The notes under the pieces were generated by a model. It ran no database searches. It was not told the DNA's origin and was given only the letters and a program-made list of their open reading frames with translations. From Schistocephalus solidus (taxonomy: Eukaryota; Platyhelminthes; Cestoda; Diphyllobothriidea; Diphyllobothriidae), in the NCBI GenBank assembly GCA_017591395.1, contig WEDG01008800.1:1-64000 (forward strand): a stretch of DNA of 64,000 bases, in the 5' to 3' direction. The translations under genes and the position numbers were made by a program. Below are positions 36,281 through 46,305 of this stretch, piece after piece (the first letter of the stretch is position 1; every line of letters starts with the position of its first letter).

Positions 36281-36699
36281 ATTCCTGATTGACAGCATCG
36301 CCCTCATTTTCTTCACCGCCCGAGCCCGTTAACCAACATGTGAAGGGTAGTCACACGGGACTAGTAACTGCAGCCGATAAGTATTGTCGAAAGTCAGGGA
36401 ACGTGAGATGGTATTATCTTGCCTCGTCGTTCTGGACAGCCAGATATTTCTTCGCTCCAGTACGAAATGAATTTTTATCTTTGAGATACGACTGACCAAC
36501 AGGACTCCAGACTGAGGTTATAGAACACTGCGGGAGATAATATACCCTTCCTCAGTGAGAACAGATTGACGGACGTCACTCTCATCTAACTGGACGTATT
36601 TTCAGTCTCAGCAACAAAACTTCAGTAAGTGTTTGAATAGTTAAAGTTTTGTCCAATTGGCAGAAAAACTAGGTCATATTTAGAGACCGCTCGGCCTGA

Positions 36700-37915
36700 A
36701 GCCGGGATATAGCTAACTTCTGAATATCAGGCGATCAAAGAATGATTAATTTAGTCTACCAGTCTTCTTTGTTGATAAATATGGATCAGGCTCATCCAAC
36801 GCCAACCCTCCTTTTGGTAAAAGAGAAAGAAGAATGTCTCCCCTTTATGGATGTCCTACTAAACAGAATGCCTGATGGAACAATTCTAAGAAGTGTGTTT
36901 CGTAAGACAACATGGACAGGTCAATACACAAATTTCTACAATTTTCTACTACTTAGTCAGGAACAAAACCTAATCCGTTGCCTTACCAACCGAGCTAGAA
37001 GAATAGGTATTCCAGGTACGCTGGAGAATCAACTCGCCCTTATACAAAACACTGCGAGAAAACGGATTCCCCGAGCAGTTTATCGATAAATATATGGAGG
37101 AATGTCCCCCGAAAATCGGAGGTGCCGACGGCTGAAAAGAAGGACTTATTCTTACTTTGCCTTTTCCAAGGAGATCCGGTGAGTGAACTTCTAAATAGTC
37201 GCCTAAATGCTGCTATCGCGTGCACGTGCCCAGCCGCGAAGATAAGGCTGGTATTCTCAAGCACTCCACTTCTTCGCCTTGAAGGTAAGGATAGGCTGCC
37301 CTTCCAGACCTCTTCAATGTGCATCTACGCCTTCACTTGCTCCTGTGGGGGAGCTTATATTGGTCTATCCAAGCCTATCCAAGCAGACGCGCGAGCGCTT
37401 TCCTGCCTGGCTATATCGAGGCATGGTAAAGCCCATCTCTAGCTCAATTGTGGCTCACTTGGATGACAGCTGTCACTGGGTAGATGTCAACCAAGCATTC
37501 CATGTCATCGATAAAGTGCCGACGAAACACTCCAAGTTCCTGTGTCAGCGGATACTTGCGACGGCGGAGGCAGTGGCCATACGGTTAACCAACCGAACTT
37601 TATGTTCGAAAAAAACGTTTATAGTGGCCTCAAGGCTCCCTTGGCCGAAGGCGAGCTCAGCATGCTGGTTCACACCAGACACGTCGCATTACAGCGACGA
37701 AACAGAAACCTAGCTAAGTGTCGGACACCTCCTTCTTCCTTCCCCTCCCTCTGCCCCATGATAGGACTAGACTTTAACCCCTGACCTTTGAGCCCCTCAA
37801 CCATCTACCCCATACTTACTGCTTATCGTATGCTTAAACTTTTGGTTACTGTAAAGGCCTGATGATGAATAATCGAAAGCGGACGTTCGCCAAACTTGAC
37901 TTCTTCATATACGTC
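36700..37915 (+). mobile_element. Penelope-like element, RT C-terminus plus GIY-YIG endonuclease, frameshifted
   Basis: The segment 36742-37089 is the C-terminal RT region: CLPFMDVLLNRMPDGTILRS, VFRKTTWTGQY, LTNRARRIG. After a stop, 37122-37442 carries LLNSRLNAAIACTCPAAKIR and the endonuclease core CSCGGAYIGLSK (GIY-YIG motif as AYIG). A frameshift near 37375 moves the end (SSSIVAHLDDSCHWVDVNQA, KHSKFLCQRILATAEAVAI) to another frame. The 3' UTR contains CTGATGA (37859-37865) and CGAAAGC, a hammerhead-like core. It differs in sequence from the Penelope type at 34790/40610, so it is a second type. 5'-truncated. Confidence 0.85.
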
Positions 37916-38479
37916 TTGGAAACGCAGATAAACTGACAGAATCCTCAGGCTTGTTAAATTGAAATTAACAGGAGACGTCGCAGTCTGGCTAATACGACAG
38001 AAAGAGACATCACAATCTTTTCTGCATTGATTATTACTAGTCACTGTGGGACTGGCTGCGAAGGCTGTATATTGAGCTCTGTAACACAGCCAGACGACCG
38101 TGTCCCGTTACGTGAGCCATGATCTTCCATTCCACGACGGTTAGTGCGCCCAATCACAACCGACAGGCAGTTCATGCGTAACTCGGGTTGGTTGTGATTA
38201 GCTGACGACAGATAATAAGCCAGATACGGTAGATTGCCTAACTCATGAAATGTCAAGATCGAAATTTGAGGCGGTAGTATAGCATACAGTTGATGTCGTT
38301 ATTTCGGTTTGTTGAATTGAAATGATGCGCAGAAAAGCTGTTTACTAAAAAAGATTTCGCTTCAGATCTGTTTATTGAAGGGAAATCGGGGTCAACTGGA
38401 GACAACTCCGACGTTTCATGGTATTCAAGAATTTTCCTACGCCACTGCAAGAGACAGATCAAAAGTTTTTATTTGTGCA

Positions 38480-39990
38480 TCAGGTATTGTAAAGGAACAC
38501 TAATATACACCGGAAACTTTTTAAATGCATCCTTTCCTAGAATGAAAAGTTTGGTTTCGCGTTAACGAAAATCAGGCTAATGCAAATAAGAGAAAGCACA
38601 TTTTTTCGGTAATATGAGAGGGTAGTTAGGTTAAAAAAAAATTGTTTTGCAAATTTGGGACGCTTCAACTGTAAAAATAAACTTTTGTGACTGTGGTTTG
38701 TTTTACCACGCCGAGATGTGGTGTCTTTAGCGAATGTTCAGTTCTGAAGGCAAGACATATCAGAACTTTTCTCTTTCGCACTGCAAGCGGATAATTACAA
38801 GCTGCGGTTGACTACGTACTAATATGGAAACTTAAATCGAAACAGGCAGAAAATAAGCAGTTTTCGCAAAATCCTAGTAGGTATTCGGCACTCTCCTGCA
38901 CATTTGTAATCTTGAAACGGGACCCAAAAGTAAATAAATATAATGTAAAACGCTCCAGTATAAAGAGAGTAGTTAGTTCATTCATTTCTAGTCAAAAATA
39001 CATCCCTTCTTTCCAGGGATGTCTAAATCCCGATCAATCTTCCCTATTTTTACCCTGACTTTAACTTGGAAAAAGGTGAAGTATGCAGGTATTCAACAGC
39101 GCCATATATAATAAAAGAGTCTTTTAAGGAGGTAACTTAGTGCGGAAAGTTTTTTTAAAATTTTGCTTAGGTATATTATTTGCCGAATTGTTTTGTGGGC
39201 ACGTACTTTTTCTCGGTCTCGGGGTTTCATGTTTGTGTGAGTCTACAAATATGATCCAAACGGTTATCTGCATTAGCAAGAATGCCTCATATCCCAATAC
39301 TACGGTTTAGGCTTTTAAGATATATCTTAGTTTGAAGGCTGTGATAAACACATAGAACAGAATCTGAATTTATGGGCAATGGACTGAAAACAATGAAGAG
39401 CGTGGAGTGTTCAACCTTATTTCAAGGACGATCTGAAACTCATCGTAATTTAACACCCCAACTACGTTTTAAGAAATTTGAAAAAAGGAAAGACTTATTT
39501 ATATACGTAAAATGCTATGTTAACGATTGCACTGACGATTCTATTTAAATCTATTAGGCACCGACCGGCCTGTCAACATGTGAACTTATGAATTATTTTA
39601 GTCCTGGGAAGTCCCTGTCGGCGAAATCAAACACAAATCTATTTATCTTAGTCAAACGCATCCAAAAAATTGTGCCAACGGAAGACAACCCGCCAATTAT
39701 CATGAAACCTTGTTGGAATATAAATTGAAATGTCAGGTTGGTTGTTAACGGCCATACTTTACATCGCCCGTAATCTGTAAAAATTGTTATGTGCGAAACT
39801 CCCAAAAGGACTATTTTCGAACGTAATTCTATTCTTACTACATTATTAACTCGTTTATTAACATTAACAGGCTTCCTGTACGTTTAAGAATTTATTTAGT
39901 TGAAACGGTTTTTTTCACTTTTTCGGAATTTGCCGCTTTTCTATATCAATGAATTTTTATAGAAAACAAAATATTTTAGGTTTTATACCC
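38480..39990 (-). repeat. Unclassified AT-rich dispersed repeat, copy 3
   Basis: The reverse complement is similar to copy 2 (19480-21115). In order, read on minus, it shows AGGAAGCCTGTTAATG near 39880, GTAAAGTATGGCCGTT near 39765, TTTAAATAGAATCGTCAG near 39550, ATCATATTTGTAGACTCA near 39260, and GTATATTAGTGTTCC near 38510. The orientation is opposite to copies 1 and 2. No ORF of note. Confidence 0.7.
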
Positions 39991-40300
39991 AAATATGCCT
40001 TCTTCTTAAGGACGGTCACTTCTTTACTGCCGTAGAACATTGGGGGACGAAGTGTGGGTTGCTTTCGCGTAACAGACCCTTTCTTGTGAAATCCATGAGA
40101 TTTCATAAGCTAGGGTATCTACTGTATGGTCTATAATCCCCCATACGGAAAAACTCGGATCTGATAATTGACGGCTAGGTGTGCGAGAGTATACACTGAT
40201 TAGACAAATGGAAATATTTATGATTAACCCTTGGTTTGAGTCAATGAATAGTCCTGACATTTGCAGTTTTCAGCAAGGGATTGAACACTTGTTGAGCCCA

Positions 40301-40605
40301 GAAGAAGAAGAAGAAGAAGAAGAAGAAGAAGAAGAAGAAGAAGAAGAAGAAGAAGAAGCAGAAGAAGAAAAAGAAGAAGAAGCGGTCGTAGGAACATGGT
40401 GTTTATTGGCCTGACGTTTCGGATTCTCTCTCGAACCCATCGTCATAGACAGTTGCAGAAAAGGGAAATTGGGCACAAGTTACGCAGTATTAAAAGGGCG
40501 TGGTTGCCAGGCAACCGCAGGCCGACTATCGTTAGTAGTCCTCGTTTTCATCGCTGGGGGTCATAGTTGATGTGATGGTTACTTTTTGGTCCGCTATCAT
40601 GGCAA
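40301..40605 (-). mobile_element. Penelope-like 3'-UTR fragment with GAA/TTC tract (left arm of a head-to-head pair)
   Basis: On the minus strand, the Penelope 3' UTR runs leftward from about 40605. It includes a hammerhead-like end with GAAACGTC intact (40420-40413, complement) and an altered CTGANGA box (TATGACGA, 40447-40440). It ends in a TTC microsatellite (40381-40301). Its inner end meets a + strand Penelope copy at about 40610, so the two are head to head. Confidence 0.8.
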
Positions 40606-40609
40606 GAAA

Positions 40610-41293
40610 CGTCTGGGGTCGTTTACCAAATTGTGTGAAGTTGCGGACAAAGCAAATACGTTAGAGAAACTGTGAGACTACTCCACATGCGAATGGCCGA
40701 GCACGCGGCAGCAGTGAGGAAGAATCACACTAACTCTCACGATGCGGCTCATGCGACGGGACCCGTTTGCACCTTTAAGTTTGGCGATGCCAGAATTCTC
40801 GCAAGGGCTGTCAACCGCGTGAGCCGTAAACTGCTTGAATCACGGTTCTCTGGCCCGCAGTCGATTGATAAGCGCAATGATCTCGCGGCTCCATATTATG
40901 TGCTGCGATATTATCTGAGCAAATTTGCTAGCCACGGGGGAGGATGCGGGTGACAAGTAGTCCCGCTGACAGCGAGCCAAATGGCCGAGTAATTCTCACG
41001 GCAGGAATCGACAACGTTGATTAAATCATGGCAATTAATGACTCGGGTACGGACCAAGAGGCAATAATCGCATCAACCCGATCGATGAGCACGAGGACTG
41101 CCAGCGATAGTAGGCCTATGGTCGCCTGGCCACCACGCCCTATAAATACGGCGCAACGTTTCCCCAAGTACCCTTTTCTGCAACTGTCTCTGATGATGGG
41201 TTCGAGAGAGAATCAAAAACATCAGGCCAATAAACATCATCTTCCAGTGATCGCCTCTTCTTCTGCCTCTTCTTCTTCTTCTTCTTCTTCTTC

Positions 41294-41332
<39 letters not shown>

Positions 41333-41372
41333 TGAGCTACTCCCTGGAATTGCCTGTTCGCTTCTATCAGTA
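40610..41372 (+). mobile_element. Penelope-like 3' fragment, endonuclease and TTC/TTA tract (right arm)
   Basis: The open stretch 40672-40953 reads MRMAEHAAAVRKNHTNSHDA, GPVCTFKFGDARILARAVNR, LLESRFSGPQSIDKRNDLAA. This is a Penelope endonuclease C-terminus, with a core just upstream damaged by a stop (SCGQSKYVRETVRL). The 3' UTR has CTGATGA at 41190-41196 and AATCAAAAAC where GAAAC is expected. A TTC run (41257-41294) passes into a TTA run (to 41330). A distal block with CTGTTCGCTTCTATCAG follows, shared with 43130-43172. Confidence 0.85.
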
Positions 41373-41374
41373 AC

Positions 41375-43125
41375 GTGTTGAGCCCCAGGTGACCCAGTTA
41401 TGCTTCGACGTGATAGGCTGGTAAACAACTTCACCATACAGCTGAGTTTCATATAAAAAATACGTAAATTTTGTTTTCAAGTTTTCTTCACATTATTAGC
41501 CAAAATCGGTCTGTCATTCGGGAATATTTTTATAAAATTAACTTAAAGAGAAAATGGGCAATAATAAAAGCATTCACCGTATGTATCATTTAAAACATGA
41601 AGTAGTTAACACAAACCACTGAATACAAAAAAACATTGTTTGTCTAATGAAGTCCTGGCCATGGTACGGTTTATTTCTCGTTTGGGTCACAAGTGTCTCT
41701 TTCGTTAAGGGGCGGGTAATTAATTAATCAATCCGAATTTCGAAATTAACTGCTGAAAGTTTAAGCCCTCTGCATAACGTTTGGTAGGGATCCCCTTCGT
41801 AAAATCCGCTGACGCCATTAGCGTCCAGCTTGCATCCCAGGTTGACAGACGTACCTGAAATTTTGTAAAAGAGACTTTGTAGGCGGATTATTTAAAGGCC
41901 CAGAGTCCTAGAAAAACTCTTTGAAATATGAGAGAGGCACCCTTCAAAAGGTTTTGCGAATAACAAAATAAAAAAATGAGATTAAAAGTATGATTTTGAA
42001 GGGTAACATGGAGACAGATACATCATTCCTGAGTATGAATGACCTAAAAAGCCTCAAAAACAATGCAGCCATCATTATCGTACACCTCAGATTTCAACCT
42101 TGCGGTGAGCATTTATTTAAAGGCTTACAATAAGAATGATAAATGCATACTTTTCTTGTAATATCCAACAAAAACGGCGCTCTTCGTGCTAAAAACTAGA
42201 TCGAGTCCATCAAAGGCTATCTGTAATGGAGATAGTGGAAGTGAAATCGATACAACAAAGCCCTACATGGAATACTTAAATTCGGCATTTTGGCCGAGGT
42301 GGGTAGTTAAAAGTAAGTATGTTATACTTATTTTTCAGCCAAACATCACAGACACAATGGAAACTCAGTATAAATTAAGTAAGTTTACCGACTGCCTTAT
42401 AAAGTGCCAAACACTGTGGTATATTCTACACCAGGATTGGAAATCCTTTGTAGAGCACGTGTAAAAGGTACATCATAATACGGGTGCCTTGGGATAAATA
42501 CCAGGAAAGCAGCCTCTAACCTTAAACAACCTTAAACTTTGACTATAATCTTCAAGATAACTCCCACCCCACCCTCAGCCCGAAGATCTCTATATGGTAC
42601 TAAAATACCACCTCAATACAAGGGTACTTACGAAGTTGTCCTACCAAATGCTTTAATAAAATTTCTGCCCACCAAAGAAAAACGATAACGTTATTGTCCC
42701 ATATGACATTGGTTAAGTAGTCCATGAACAGAAGGCGATCATGCTTGTTATTTTCTAGCAAACTCTTCGAAACTTATTCATCATATGTTTACTCGCAGAT
42801 ATGTGTATCAACTTTCTGAATCAACCCCACAGTCGGCTAATAATTATGATCGGCCCGTATCTTTTCCAAAGGCAAGCTGTGTATAGCCACCATAATTTAG
42901 TCGGAAGATATATCTATAAAATCTCTAACTGAAAAAAAAACATGAGTATGTTGCGATAGTGGCAGGTTCTGAGAACAGTGAAGCAGCAAAAAACGTTGTT
43001 TGCTTCTATTATTTTATATATGCCATAATGCACTTGATTATATAGTTCCTACAGGCAAAGGCAGCCAGATTTTCGAATCTCATTCCCCTTCCAATAGAAT
43101 CGTTCAAAATGTGCTCGGCATAATC
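41375..43125 (+). other. Unannotated AT-rich sequence
   Basis: No known repeat was recognised. One 40-nt stretch near 42340 sits between splice-like sites (TTTTTCAG and AAGTAAGT) but is too short to call. Confidence 0.35.
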
Positions 43126-43129
43126 TTTA

Positions 43130-43600
43130 TTTGCAAGATAGAAGCGAACAGACGAGTTCCAGAAAGTTGCTCAGAAGAAGAAGAAGAAGAAGAAAAAAAA
43201 AGAAGAAGAGGTCATTACTGGAATTCGGTGTTTATGGGCATGAAGGTTCGGATTCTCCCTCCAACCCATCATCAGACATAGTTGCAGAAAAGGGTACTTG
43301 GGGAAAAGTTGCGCCGTATTTATACGGCGTGATGGCCAAGCCAACACAGGCCTACTATCACTGGCCGTCCTCGTGCTCATCACAGGGTTTCGTAGCTGAT
43401 GCGATGATTGCCTCTTGGTTCGGTACCCGAGTCATTAATTGGCATGATTTCATCACCATTCCTCGGCCAGTTGGCTCGCTGTCACCGGGACTGCTGGTCA
43501 ACCGCATCCTGGCCGCAATTTTACCCAGACAAAATCGCAACACAGTATATGGAGCCGTGAGATCATTGCACTCATTAATCGACTGCGGACCAGAGAACCA
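43130..43600 (-). mobile_element. Penelope-like 3' fragment with GAA/TTC tract
   Basis: On the minus strand it runs from the endonuclease end (about 43600, remnants of VLRFCLGKIAARM) through the 3' UTR. CTGATGA is intact at 43275-43269 (complement), while GAAAC is altered to GAACC. A TTC tract (43210-43173) and the distal block AGCAACTTTCTGGAACTCGT follow, the latter ending near 43130. Its right end is interrupted by LINE 3'-UTR sequence at about 43601. Confidence 0.8.
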
Positions 43601-43813
43601 TAACTCTCCCGCCTCCGGTCTTCTTGACTCTGTCTTGACACCGGGCTCAGCTTTGGGAGGAGGAGAGAGTGCGGTAGCTGCAGCGCAAGGCTACTAACAC
43701 ATAAAAATAAATCACGCACAAGTCACCGTCCCTGTACCACCCTTTCATGGAGCATACGGTGGACATCGTCGGACTAGGACAGTCGAAATATGGTGTGTGT
43801 GTGTGTGTGTGTG
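43601..43813 (+). mobile_element. Short LINE 3'-end fragment followed by a GT run
   Basis: It begins in the CTCCGGTCTTCTTGACTCTG module and ends near CAGTCGAAATATG, directly followed by a run of about 10 GT units (43793-43813). This is a heavily 5'-truncated LINE (or short-element) insertion into the Penelope fragment. Confidence 0.8.
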
Positions 43814-43814
43814 T

Positions 43815-44583
43815 CTCAGACCTCGCAGTTAGTCCAATGTGTGTTGTGTGGAGTGGCTGACTGGTAGTCTGAGAGTCAGGCTGCGATGGCTCCTTATTAA
43901 CGTGACCTCTGGCTATCTCACACATGTGAGATGTAAGCCGTTCAACCCCCTGTTGTGTGAAATCCTGGGGCTTGTGTTTGGGGGCCCAGGTCGTGTACGT
44001 AGTACACGTAGACGAGGTCACCAGCAGCTGCGCCCGCTTCCGCATCAGACAACTGACCGGCTCGGACAGTGGTCTGATTGTGGGGAAGGGGGGAGAGAGT
44101 GAGGTCGACAGCTCAGCGCATGTTCCTCACTATAAACAATCTGACGCGCTTGAAACTATCACGGTGCGCTAAAAGCCATGGCTTGGAAGGTTGCCAACTG
44201 ATGGGACAACTCGGACCGCGTGGTCAGCCCTATGTGTGTTTTGTGTGGAGTGGCTGACTGGCGGACTGAGAGTCAGGTTGCAATGGCTCCTTCTTAATGT
44301 GGCCTTTATGGCACTCCCACTCCGTGGGACCCGAGCCAGGTGTGGTGGCACGCCCAGGGGCGGCTCCGGCCGCGCCAGCCACCTGCGCCCTCTCCCATCT
44401 CCGGTCTTCTTGACTCTGTCTTGACACCGGGCTCAGGTGGGGGAGGAGGAGAGAGTGCGGTAGCTGCAGCGCAAGGCTACTATCACTTAAAACTAATTCA
44501 CGCGCAAGTCACCGTCCCTGCACCACCTGGTGTGGAGCATACGGTGGACCTCGTCGAAATCGACGGTCGAACTGTCACTGTGT
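43815..44583 (+). mobile_element. LINE 3'-UTR fragment, the host site of LINE copy B
   Basis: It starts near CAGACCTCGCAGTTAGTCC and contains CTCACACATGTGAG (about 43918) and CAACCCCCTGTTGTGTGAAA. From about 44100 it is almost identical to the 3' UTR of copy B and ends GGTCGAACTGTC (to 44577), followed by a GT run. Copy B is inserted just after this end, so this is an older insertion of the same family. Confidence 0.88.
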
Positions 44584-44594
44584 GTGTGTGGGCA
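44584..44594. repeat. Target-site duplication of LINE copy B (left)
   Basis: GTGTGTGGGCA here is repeated exactly at 49981-49991. Confidence 0.88.
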
Positions 44595-45205
44595 GGGGTG
44601 TAGGGGTACTAGTTCGGGGCAGCACCACACAGCTTGCATTTGGTCGCTCCATTTGTCTCATACAGGTGGTGAATGCTCCTGTGGCCGCCTCTAACTGGTA
44701 CCCAACTCTCACCTGTGGCTCCTCGAAGTTGGGTTCTTCCCAGCGGCCACACCCCGGGCAACCGTCACGACCGGCGGGCTAAACCAGGTGAGGGTCTCCG
44801 GTGTTGTGTGTGCCTCCACACTCGGTATGTCTGACTCCCGAAATTCCCATCTCTCCCCCCTCTCAAAAAGTCCTACGGTGGGGGCGACAGCAACCCCGTA
44901 GGCGGCCCAGACTAACTCGGGTCGTTCTTCCACTAAACCAAAACCGTGACCCATAGTGGAGTTCGGCAGCCGTCTGGGATGTCCGAGCAGCCCTATTTAG
45001 GACAGCACTGCTTGCCTCCTCGCGAAGGAAGGGGCTAGAAAATGTGCCCTAAAAAAATGCTGGTTATCATTTCTTCTGCAGCCGGCCGCGGCTCGCAGAT
45101 CGCAAACTACGCGGTCGTAAAACTCAAACAAACAACAATACCCCCCGTCCCCATCCCCCTCGCCATACTCTCCAGGCTGCTCGGGTGAGTCCACTCACAC
45201 TAGCA
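44595..45205 (+). promoter_or_regulatory. LINE B: 5' UTR, presumed internal promoter
   Basis: The non-coding 5' segment is shared with copy A. It starts GGGGTGTAGGGGTACTAG and includes TCATACAGGTGGTGAATGCT and CCATAGTGGAGTTCGGCAGC. No ORF1 is present. No core promoter motif was identified. It ends just before GGGTGAGTCCACTCACAC, where the endonuclease frame opens without an ATG. Confidence 0.6.
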
Positions 45206-46305
45206 GCCTGGAATGTTCGTTCCCTTTTTAGACAATCCTAGGAGCAACCGGCCGGAACGGCGGACGGCGCTAGTCGCTCGGGAACTGGCGCGCTACAAGG
45301 TGGACATTGCTGCTCTCAGCGAGACCCGATTCTCTGAGCAGGGGTCAGCTGGAGGAGGTGGGGGGCCGGCTACACTCTTCTGGAGCGGCCGGCCAAAGGC
45401 AGAGCGACGCGACGCTGGTGTTGCCTTTGCCATCCCGTAACGACATCGTGGGACGTCTGCCCTGTCTGCCGCAGGGTATCAATGATCACCTGATGAGCCT
45501 CCACCTGCCTCTTCGGGGAGACCAGTTCGCCCCCATCATCAGCGCCTACGCTCCCCAATGACGAGCTCTGATGCGGCGAAGGACAAATTCTACGAGGACC
45601 TGCACGCCTTGCTGGCGACTGTGCCGAAAGAGGACAAGTTAATTGTCCTTGGTGACTTCAATGCCCGCGTCGGGACGGACCACGCTGCCTGGCAGGGGAG
45701 TGCTGGGTCCCCACGGTCTGGGTAGCTGCAACGCTAACGGCCTCCTTCTTCTGCGCACGTGTGCGGAACACCGTCTCCTGCTGTCCAACACCTTCTTCCG
45801 CCTTGGCGACGCGGGAGAAGGCCACGTGGATGCACCCTCGGTCGCGGCGCTGGCATCTGCTGGACTATGTTCTCGTCCGGAGGCGAGATCGACAGGACGT
45901 GCTGGTAACCAAGGCGATCCGCGATGCCGATGGTTGGACAGATCACCGCCTCGTCATCTCCCAGATGAGGCTCCGACTGCAACCCCGACGAAGGCCCCAA
46001 GGTAAGAGGCCGCCATGTAAGTTAAATACTCTTTTATTAAATTTGCCTGCTCACTGTTTTGATTTCAGCAACCAAATAACCGAGAAACTGGAGGACCTGC
46101 ATGCTCCAGATGATAACGATACCGTGGAGACACGATGGTGTCAACTGCGAAATGTCATCCAGTCCACCGCCCTCGATGTACTCGGACGCGCACACCGTCG
46201 ACACCAGGACTGGTTTGACGACAATGACGCCGACATCAGCAACTTACTCGCGGAGAAGAATAGACTACACAAAGCCTACATGGACCTTCGGACTGACGCC
46301 ACCAA
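45205..46305 (+). pseudogene. LINE B: APE-type endonuclease and linker, multiple frameshifts
   Basis: Endonuclease motifs are present but spread over three frames. [12 protein letters not shown] and [11 protein letters not shown] lie at 45230-45345. After an extra G (CAGGGGTC, against CAGGGTC in copy C) the frame changes, and an extra C in CCATCCCGTAACG changes it again. [18 protein letters not shown] follows near 45510. The segment from about 45640 keeps a canonical GDFNAR, and [18 protein letters not shown] (about 45830) keeps the catalytic DYVL with the preceding Trp codon intact (TGG). An extra A near 46304 (CCAAAAGC, against CCAAAGC in copy A) separates this frame from the RT frame. The copy therefore cannot make the whole polyprotein. 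Confidence 0.88.

Noticed and set aside
40181..40476. Apparent poly-Glu/poly-Ser proteins at 40.3 kb
   Set aside because: The frame runs through the Penelope GAA/TTC tract and its 3' UTR, with no splice or start context.
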